From Acidimicrobiaceae bacterium (lineage in GTDB: Bacteria; Actinomycetota; Acidimicrobiia; Acidimicrobiales; RAAP-2): a stretch of DNA of 41,748 nucleotides. Each line of letters opens with the position of its first letter. The stretch's first letter is position 1. The stretch is taken from NCBI GenBank assembly GCA_025463285.1, contig JAOBWI010000080.1, positions 1 through 41,748 of the forward strand, written 5' to 3'. Positions 35,924-41,748 of the stretch are shown here, piece by piece. The notes under the pieces were generated by a model that was given only the letters and a program-made list of their open reading frames with translations, had not been told where the DNA came from and did no database searches. The position numbers and the translations under genes were made by a program.

Positions 35924-37035
35924 AGATCCTCCTCGCGGGAACCTTGGCGGGAGTTCACGCTCAGGGCGGAGCGACCTGGGCCGTAGCTCAGTACGCCCTC
36001 GGCCTGGCGGACCTGGGCCACGAGGTCTTGGTTGTCGAACCGAGCGAGCGCGACCCGGCGGTGCTCGCCTACTTCGCCCGGGCCACGGCCGCTCTTGGTC
36101 TCGCCGGTCGCGCCGCGCTCGTGCACCCGGACCGTAGCGCCACGGGCCTCGACTACTGCGACGTGTTGGCCTGGGCCAGGACCAGCGACGTGCTCATCAA
36201 TCTCGCCGGGGTGCTGCGCGACGAGGAGCTCTGCGGCCCGGTCCCGAGGCGCGTCTACATCGACCTCGATCCGGGGTTCACCCAGTTGTGGCAGGCCGTC
36301 GAAGGGGTCGACATGGGCTTTTCGGGCCACGACCGATTCGTCACGGTCGGCCCGGCGCTCGGCACTGCAGCCTGTACGGTCCCGACCTGCGGGCTCACCT
36401 GGACGGCGACGCTTCCACCGGTCGTCTTGCGCGCGTGGCCCGCACTCGACGATGCGCCGATCTACGGCGTCACCACGGTGGCGAACTGGCGCTCGTACGG
36501 ATCGATCACACACCAAGGAGTCCACTTCGGACAGAAGGCGCACTCTCTGCGCCACCTCCTCGACCTGCCTCGCCGTGTCCCCGGCGTTGTCTTCGAACCC
36601 GCGCTCGCCATCGATCCCGGCGAGGTGCGCGACGTCGAGGGACTCATAGCCCGCGGCTGGCGACTCCTCGATCCCGCCTACGTGACGGCGGGGCCCGACG
36701 AGTACCGGGAGTTTGTGCAGCAGTCGCGCGCGGAGATCGGCGTGGCGAAGTCCGGGTACGTCACCTCGCGGTGCGGTTGGTTCAGCGACCGAAGCGCGTG
36801 TTATCTCGCGAGCGGGCGACCGGTGGTGGCCCAGGACACCGGTTGGCGCGACTACCTGCCAGCTGGGGAGGGTCTGCTCGCCTTCGACGACGTGGCCGAG
36901 GCCGGCGACGGGCTGGTCGAGATCCTGGGCAACTATCGCCGTCACGCCAAAGCCGCCCGGGAAATCGCCTGTGAGATCTTTGACTCGCGACGGGTGTTGA
37001 GCGCGCTGCTCGAGCGAGTTGACGGTGGCCCATGA
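35920..37035 (+). CDS. GT-B-like glycosyltransferase, paralogue 3 of a tandem triplet
   Basis: A 371-residue paralogue. KILLAGTLAGVHAQGGATWAV opens the N-terminal domain, followed by VYIDLDPGFTQLWQ, TTVANWRSYGSITHQG, GQKAHSLRHLLDLP, GWFSDRSACYLASGRPVVAQ near residue 285 and LPAGEGLLAFDDVAEA. The start is set at GTG 35920 because it gives the GTGA overlap used throughout the operon; another GTG at 35911 would add three residues. The ATGA overlap with the kinase gene follows. Confidence 0.82.
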   Translation: MKILLAGTLAGVHAQGGATWAVAQYALGLADLGHEVLVVEPSERDPAVLAYFARATAALGLAGRAALVHPDRSATGLDYCDVLAWARTSDVLINLAGVLRDEELCGPVPRRVYIDLDPGFTQLWQAVEGVDMGFSGHDRFVTVGPALGTAACTVPTCGLTWTATLPPVVLRAWPALDDAPIYGVTTVANWRSYGSITHQGVHFGQKAHSLRHLLDLPRRVPGVVFEPALAIDPGEVRDVEGLIARGWRLLDPAYVTAGPDEYREFVQQSRAEIGVAKSGYVTSRCGWFSDRSACYLASGRPVVAQDTGWRDYLPAGEGLLAFDDVAEAGDGLVEILGNYRRHAKAAREIACEIFDSRRVLSALLERVDGGP

Positions 37036-37856
37036 CGACCTATCCGTACTCGAGTACGCACCGCCTTGAAGTGGTGAGCGCGGGGAGGTTACGTAAGGAT
37101 CTGAGCGAGTCCGCCCGGATGACGCACGTGTCGCCGAGACCCGATGTCCTCGCCGACCCCACGCGCGAGCCCGCCGCGTACCGCCACGTGCTGGGGCCAC
37201 TCGGGATCGGTCCGCGTCTGTGGGACTCGGGTCACGACTGGGTCACTCTTGAGCATCTGGACGCTCCCGAGCTCTGGCAGATCGGCAACGTCGAGGTGTG
37301 GGTCGCCGTCGCCGCGTGGGTGGCCCGGATGCACACGACCTTGGCCCGACAGCGGGAACGTTGCCGCCGCGTGCCGCTACTCACCTACGACGCTAAGCTC
37401 TTTGGGCTCTGGCGTGATCGCGCTGCGGCTAACGGACTCAATAGCAGCGTCGTCGACGCGCACCGCCGGGCGAGCGCTCGTTTGCTGGGACTCCCTCGCA
37501 CTGTCCTTCACGGAGACCTCTACGCCTCCAATCTTCTCGTCGAGCCCACCCAGCCCACCCAGGGAGCCCAGGTGTGGCCGATTGATTGGGAACTCATGGG
37601 CGTCGGCCCCGCGGTCGTGGACCTCGCGGCACTTACGGCCGGCAGTTGGTCCGAGGACGCGCGGTGGAGAATGGCTCGCGCCTACTTCGACACTGCGCGC
37701 TACCCCCGAAGCGAGTCGCAGCGCCGCGGCGATCTCTGCGCCGCGCGCCTCCATCTGTGCGTTCAGTGGATCGGGGCCGCTGCCGAGTGGACGTCGCCCG
37801 CGGTGCACCGTCACGACTGGTTAGCTGAGGCTGACGAGATGGCGGCCGCGTTGTGA
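37032..37856 (+). CDS. Aminoglycoside phosphotransferase/choline kinase-like kinase
   Basis: A 274-residue small-molecule kinase of the APH/choline kinase fold. The catalytic loop is HGDLYASN (H160, D162, N167) and the metal-binding DFG equivalent is IDWE at 184-187, followed by GVGPAVVDLAAL. In a glycan operon it could phosphorylate a sugar or an alcohol substituent such as choline or glycerol, but the sequence does not say which. The N-terminal lobe is short and lacks a clear glycine loop. The ATG overlaps the upstream stop (ATGA) and the gene ends in GTGA overlap with the deacetylase. Confidence 0.8.
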   Translation: MTTYPYSSTHRLEVVSAGRLRKDLSESARMTHVSPRPDVLADPTREPAAYRHVLGPLGIGPRLWDSGHDWVTLEHLDAPELWQIGNVEVWVAVAAWVARMHTTLARQRERCRRVPLLTYDAKLFGLWRDRAAANGLNSSVVDAHRRASARLLGLPRTVLHGDLYASNLLVEPTQPTQGAQVWPIDWELMGVGPAVVDLAALTAGSWSEDARWRMARAYFDTARYPRSESQRRGDLCAARLHLCVQWIGAAAEWTSPAVHRHDWLAEADEMAAAL

Positions 37857-38593
37857 GTCCGCGCCGCCTCATCGTCAACGCCGACGACCTCGGTCAGAGT
37901 CCCAGTATTAATGCCGGGATCGAGCGGGCCGTTCGCGAGGGCGTGGTGACGAGCGCGAGCCTGATGGTCCGCTGGCCCGCCGCGGAGGCCGCCGCACAGT
38001 GGGCGGCGGATAACCCTCATGTGAGCGTCGGTCTCCACCTCGATCTCGGCGAGTGGTCGTACTCCGAGGGCGAGTGGTCCGAGAAGTATCGCTTCGCCGA
38101 TCCCGAGGATGGCGACGCGGTCCACGACGAGCTCGTGACGCAGCTCGAGACGTTCGAACGACTTCTCGGTCGTGCGCCGACCCACCTCGACTCGCACCAG
38201 CACGTCCACCGCAACGAGCCACTGCGCTCGTTCGTACTCGAGGGCGCCCGCCGCCTCGACGTGCCGCTGCGTGAGGAGTTCGGGCCCGTCAGCTACTGCG
38301 GCTCGTTCTACGGCCAGTCAGGACGGGGCGATCCCTACCCCGACGGCGTGACGTTGGCTGCGTTTCTCGCCATCTTGGACGCGCTTCCAGAGGGCACGTC
38401 CGAGATCGGGTGCCATCCCGGTAGCGATCCCTCCGATCTTGACTCCATGTACCGGTTCGAGCGATCGCTCGAACTCGAAGTCCTGTGTGACGAGGGGCTT
38501 CACGACGAACTACGTCGCAGGGGTATCGAACTCTGTTCGTATCACGACGTTGCTGGCATGATGCTCGAACCCGACCATTCCGAGAACCTCTAG
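37853..38593 (+). CDS. ChbG/YdjC-type carbohydrate deacetylase
   Basis: A 246-residue member of the YdjC family, metal-dependent deacetylases of N-acetylated sugars. The metal/catalytic motifs are VNADDLG (D11, D12) and HLDSHQHVH (H115, H119 region), with GLHLDLG and EIGCHPG completing the set. It could deacetylate a hexosamine in the glycan or its precursor. It is the last gene of the operon: the GTG start is coupled to the kinase stop (GTGA), and 130 bp follow before the prepilin-like genes. No T-tract terminator is visible after the stop. Confidence 0.9.
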   Translation: MSPRRLIVNADDLGQSPSINAGIERAVREGVVTSASLMVRWPAAEAAAQWAADNPHVSVGLHLDLGEWSYSEGEWSEKYRFADPEDGDAVHDELVTQLETFERLLGRAPTHLDSHQHVHRNEPLRSFVLEGARRLDVPLREEFGPVSYCGSFYGQSGRGDPYPDGVTLAAFLAILDALPEGTSEIGCHPGSDPSDLDSMYRFERSLELEVLCDEGLHDELRRRGIELCSYHDVAGMMLEPDHSENL

Positions 38594-38723
38594 CTATCGG
38601 CCCTCGCGGTAAGTCCCCGCCCAAGGTCCCTGTAAATTCCCGCCACGTGGAGCTTCAGGCGCCAAACTCTAATAATGCGTATACTTTTATCTGCAGGGGC
38701 CTGCGGACAGTTGGCGAAAAATT
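38594..38723 (+). promoter_or_regulatory. Intergenic interval with possible promoter for the prepilin-like genes
   Basis: In this 130-bp gap an AT-rich patch contains TATACT at 38680-38685, a good -10 candidate about 38 nt before the GTG at 38724. No matching -35 box is seen. The interval could separate the pilin-like genes from the glycan operon or simply allow readthrough. Confidence 0.35.
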
Positions 38724-40406
38724 GTGAATAGGCAGTGCTGTATTCGTGGAACTCAGTCTGGCCAGGGCCGGACCAGGGGTGAGTCGAACGACTCGACGGC
38801 TTCGCGAGAGACGGGCTTTACCCTCATTGAACTCTTGATCGTCGCGGTCATACTTCCTGTGGTGGTCGGCGCCATCGCCTACGCCCTGGTCGCGGTCTTT
38901 TCGTTGCAGGGTGGCGCGACCAGTCGCTTGACCAACTCTGATGATGCCCAGACGGTCTCAGCCACTTACGAAAGCGATGTCCAGAGCGCTGCTCAAATCA
39001 CGACGATGAACGGGAGCCAGTATCAGTGCGGTGCGAGCGGCACACAGCTTTTGGGGCTCCAATGGGGGACGACGCCGAGCACGACGGTTGTCGTGTCGTA
39101 CGAAGAGGTCGGCACGTCAAGCCCATATAGCCTCGTGCGCAATTACTGCACCGGCCAATCGACCATACCAACGACAGTGAGTTCGGTGTCGTTCAACCTT
39201 CCAGCCAACCAACCACCACCCACGTTCAGCTGCGCGGCCTGGCAGGCGAACTGCGCGGCGAGCACCGGGTGGATCTCAGCCGAAGGAGTATCGGACGTTG
39301 CGTTCGCCATTAATGAAACGGGCGCTACCGCGAATGTTGGTGCCTTTGACTACACCCTCGTCGCGACGCCCGGGATATATCTAGATCAGATCTCCGGCCC
39401 GGACGGTGGCGGATCGCCCGTTTATCCCTTTGCTCTTCTGGGACAACCCACTTGCACCGCTACTGGGCCAGCCACTCTGAACATGACTGGTGGATCGAAG
39501 GTCGTGGTCGAAACCGGATCATCGCCACCAGTATTACTTCCGCTCTACGTGGCCAGTACATGCCCCGACGCGATAACCATCGATCCGGGTCAATCGATCA
39601 GTCAAGTTTCCAACATCATCACGAACGATCCGAACACCTCGACGCCGGGCTCGGACTCCTACTGTGTCCTGAGAGGTAAGAAAGTGACTTCGTGTGATCC
39701 CTCCCAGGTAGGACCGACCGAGAGTGCACCGCCCACATCGGTCGTCGATCCGCTGGCTTCACTTACGCCCCCGTCAAACCCGACGCTTCCACCGAGCTGT
39801 CTCAACCAGGCCTGCCCCCAAGGCGAAGAGTTCTCTACGGCCCAGACGTTAACGACGTCCTTTGGGACAACTGGTGATACGTATATCTTCGACCAAAACG
39901 TAACGCTCTCCTCCAATGCGACCGTCAATTTCGCTCCCGGGATCTACTGGTTTAAGGGCGGACTGACGATGCCCAGTCCGGGCAATGCACGGGCATCGTT
40001 TGGCACGGGCACCTACCTCTTTGGCAATGCGACAACTGACACGTGCCCAAACTCGACGTGTCTGAGTACGAGCAACGGCGACTCGATCACGACGGACAAC
40101 ACGGCCGGTGTCCTGTTCTACGTCGAGACTGGAGCCGTCTCCATCGCTGGTGATGCCTCGGTCTCGATATCGGCGGCGCAAAGTGGTAATCCGCTCAACG
40201 CTCTGTACGGCGAGGTTGCCTTGTGGGACGCAGCCACTTCAACGCTTACGGTCAATAACAGTGGTTCGACGTCCGACACGTTCAGCGGAATATACGATCC
40301 GAACGGGGAAGTCATCCTCTCGGGCTCGGGCGCCGTGGATGTCTCCTTCGTCGAAGCGAACAGCGCCTCGCTGTCGGGTAGCGGCTCGTTGACGCTGGGT
40401 CAGTGA
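38724..40406 (+). CDS. Prepilin-like protein with large secreted beta-rich domain
   Basis: A 560-residue protein with a type IV prepilin signature. A 31-residue basic leader ends at G31, then FTLIELLIVAVI starts the mature part with Glu at +5, followed by a hydrophobic helix. The remainder is Ser/Thr/Gly-rich with several cysteines. The last ~170 residues alternate short strands (FAPGIYWFKGGLTM, AGVLFYVETGAVSI, GEVILSGSGAVDV) in a pattern suggesting a beta-solenoid. It is about three times the length of a usual pilin. The GTG start has no ribosome site. The stop overlaps the next gene by GTGA. It is likely a surface-exposed minor pilin or adhesin. Confidence 0.82.
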   Translation: MNRQCCIRGTQSGQGRTRGESNDSTASRETGFTLIELLIVAVILPVVVGAIAYALVAVFSLQGGATSRLTNSDDAQTVSATYESDVQSAAQITTMNGSQYQCGASGTQLLGLQWGTTPSTTVVVSYEEVGTSSPYSLVRNYCTGQSTIPTTVSSVSFNLPANQPPPTFSCAAWQANCAASTGWISAEGVSDVAFAINETGATANVGAFDYTLVATPGIYLDQISGPDGGGSPVYPFALLGQPTCTATGPATLNMTGGSKVVVETGSSPPVLLPLYVASTCPDAITIDPGQSISQVSNIITNDPNTSTPGSDSYCVLRGKKVTSCDPSQVGPTESAPPTSVVDPLASLTPPSNPTLPPSCLNQACPQGEEFSTAQTLTTSFGTTGDTYIFDQNVTLSSNATVNFAPGIYWFKGGLTMPSPGNARASFGTGTYLFGNATTDTCPNSTCLSTSNGDSITTDNTAGVLFYVETGAVSIAGDASVSISAAQSGNPLNALYGEVALWDAATSTLTVNNSGSTSDTFSGIYDPNGEVILSGSGAVDVSFVEANSASLSGSGSLTLGQ

Positions 40407-41748
40407 AGCGCCTCCGGCCCGTTCGTCGGCGTCAGTTTGACGAAGTGGGCGACACCCTGATTGAACTGCTGTTCACGCTAGTGATTGTGGGCATTTGCGC
40501 TGCCGGCTTACTCGCGGCTTTCTCCACAAGCATCTCCGCGTCGGCGGAGCAGCGCGGCCTGGTGACCGTCAACACCCTCGTTCGAGACGGTTCTGCGGAG
40601 CTCTCCAGCGACTTCCAATCCACTCCCGCTGATTACGTGTCATGCGCCTCCACGACGACAACACCGCCGTCGTATCAAGCGTTGGTCGCGTCACTGCCGG
40701 CGCCCCCCTCCAGCTATACCGAAGCAGTCTCCTCAATCTCGTACCTGTCGGGTGGCGGCTACGTATCGAACTGCCCGCCCGGCTCAAAAGCACCTCAGCT
40801 CATCACCTTTACAGTGAGTGGCCCATACAGCACCGGAGGGTCCGCCAGCTTCGTGATCCAAGACATTCATCCGACAACGTTGACCCCGGTCAAGCTGCTC
40901 TTTCTCACGTCGCCAGTCTCTGGCGCCACCTCCGCCAACGCCACGGTGGGGCCGATCACGGTAGAAGAAGTTGACTCATTCGGTGACCCCTCCACCACCG
41001 CCGAGACCGTGAACCTCAGTTCGTCGAGTGCCGGGGCGACGTTCGCCACGTCCTCGGGCGGGCCCAGCGTAACTTCAGTGTCAATCCCGAGCGGGTCCTC
41101 GACTGCCACCTTCTGGTACGGCGACACTCAAGTCGGCACGCCGACTATTAGCGCCTCGGCCACCGGGCTCACTAGCGCCACCCAACAAGAAACGATCGTG
41201 CCTGGCGTTGCGACGACTCTGAAAATCACTTCATCGCCAGTTTCGGGGCCAGCTTCGGCGAAGGCCACGCTCGGTCAAATCACGGTGACGGAGTACGACG
41301 CCTTCAACAACCTGGCCACGACATTCGAAAGCGTAAACCTCGCTTCCTCGAGCACCGGGACGACAGAGTTTGCGACGTCCAAGAACGGGGCGACCGTCAA
41401 TTCGGTCACAATCCCGAGCGGATCCTCAACCGCCAACTTCTGGTACGGTGACACGCTGGTCGGTACGCCCACGATCACCGCGGCGGCGACGGGGCTTACG
41501 AGCGCCAGCCAAAAGGAGACGATCGTGGCCGCCTCCGCGACGACTCTGAAAATCACCTCGTCGCCGGTCTCGGGCTCCGCCTCGGCGACAGCGACGTTGG
41601 GTGCGATCACCGTGACGGAGTACGACGCCTTCGGCAATCTTTCCACCAGCGCCGAGACAGTGGGCCTCGCTTCCTCGAGCACCGGGACGACAGAGTTTGC
41701 GACGTCCAAGAACGGGGCGACCGTCAATTCGGTCACAATCCCGAGCGG
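40403..41748 (+). CDS. Prepilin-like protein with tandem Ig-like repeats, partial (runs off the window)
   Basis: The frame starts at GTG 40403, overlapping the previous stop (GTGA), and is open to the window end (448 complete codons visible). A basic 16-residue leader ends at G16; the mature part begins DTLIELLFTLVIV with Glu at +5, and Asp replaces the usual Phe/Met at +1. From residue ~163 on, Ser/Thr-rich repeats of 108-109 residues follow (40889-41212, 41213-41539, then 41540 onward). Each carries SSPVSG near its start, SIPSGSSTATFWYGD or a close variant, and GLTSA. They resemble bacterial Ig-like domains. A long adhesin-like stalk on a pilin anchor is implied. The end is not seen. Confidence 0.85.
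   Translation, partial: MKRLRPVRRRQFDEVGDTLIELLFTLVIVGICAAGLLAAFSTSISASAEQRGLVTVNTLVRDGSAELSSDFQSTPADYVSCASTTTTPPSYQALVASLPAPPSSYTEAVSSISYLSGGGYVSNCPPGSKAPQLITFTVSGPYSTGGSASFVIQDIHPTTLTPVKLLFLTSPVSGATSANATVGPITVEEVDSFGDPSTTAETVNLSSSSAGATFATSSGGPSVTSVSIPSGSSTATFWYGDTQVGTPTISASATGLTSATQQETIVPGVATTLKITSSPVSGPASAKATLGQITVTEYDAFNNLATTFESVNLASSSTGTTEFATSKNGATVNSVTIPSGSSTANFWYGDTLVGTPTITAAATGLTSASQKETIVAASATTLKITSSPVSGSASATATLGAITVTEYDAFGNLSTSAETVGLASSSTGTTEFATSKNGATVNSVTIPS
41213..41748 (+). repeat. Tandem in-frame repeat, 327-bp period
   Basis: The second and third Ig-like units repeat with a period of 327 bp. The 84 bp at 41338-41421 are identical to 41665-41748, while flanking parts differ by several substitutions. 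Perfect identity over this segment, including third codon positions, points to recent duplication or gene conversion. The array continues beyond the window. Confidence 0.85.

Noticed and set aside
35827..37200. 457-codon open frame on the minus strand
   Set aside because: It is a shadow of the third GT-B-like paralogue and kinase genes, with no motif, and the forward genes have coupled starts and family features.
1..41748. tRNA, rRNA, CRISPR arrays and intact insertion sequences
   Set aside because: I looked for cloverleaf arms with a TTCRA loop, regularly spaced short repeats and transposase motifs (DDE, HUH) and saw none. A tRNAscan and ISfinder run would settle this.

Overview
The window looks like a high-GC Gram-positive chromosome. 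An actinobacterium, possibly of the Acidimicrobiia type, is my best guess. The signs are frequent GTG starts, an LLM-class flavin oxidoreductase, a DUF1800/DUF1501 pair, a membrane-anchored S1C protease and very GC-rich third codon positions in the right half. The taxonomic assignment is an inference. I found no tRNA, rRNA, CRISPR array or intact insertion sequence.

Left part (1-17.3 kb): a loose collection of genes on both strands. In order: the tail of a broken AraC-type regulator, an ATP-grasp ligase divergent from an FAD oxidoreductase, a DUF1800-DUF1501 operon with a Tat signal on one partner only, a secreted seven-bladed propeller protein with tandem hairpins before its start, a FemAB/GNAT-like protein, and a 1.1 kb gene-free stretch with a 460-bp inverted-repeat structure. 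Then come a secreted family 3 glycoside hydrolase overlapping an LLM oxidoreductase, a divergent leucyl/phenylalanyl-tRNA-protein transferase homologue, an HtrA-type protease, a hairpin-rich gene-free stretch, a frameshifted VOC gene and a secreted propeller-like protein.

Right part (17.5-38.6 kb): one 14-gene, same-strand cluster behind a leader carrying a clear cyclic-di-GMP-I (GEMM) riboswitch at about 17596-17668. The genes encode UDP-glucose dehydrogenase, a UDP-xylose synthase-like decarboxylase, a glycoside hydrolase-GT2 fusion, a 1465-residue ABC exporter-glycosyltransferase-GT2 fusion, a GT2, a coiled-coil protein, a GT4, another GT2, a pyruvyltransferase-like enzyme, three tandem GT-B-like paralogues, a small-molecule kinase and a YdjC-type deacetylase. 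Twelve of the 13 junctions overlap (GTGA, ATGA, TGATG or 11 nt), so the cluster is probably one translationally coupled operon. It can supply UDP-glucuronate and UDP-xylose, build and modify a glycan, and move it across the membrane with a half-size ABC exporter.

Right edge (38.7-41.7 kb): two overlapping genes for prepilin-like proteins with very large Ser/Thr-rich extracellular parts. The second runs off the window and carries recently duplicated repeats of 327 bp. My working hypothesis is a c-di-GMP-controlled surface glycan or glycosylation system next to pilin-like surface proteins. The riboswitch, the fusions and the coupling are visible in the sequence; the link between glycan and pilins is inference.
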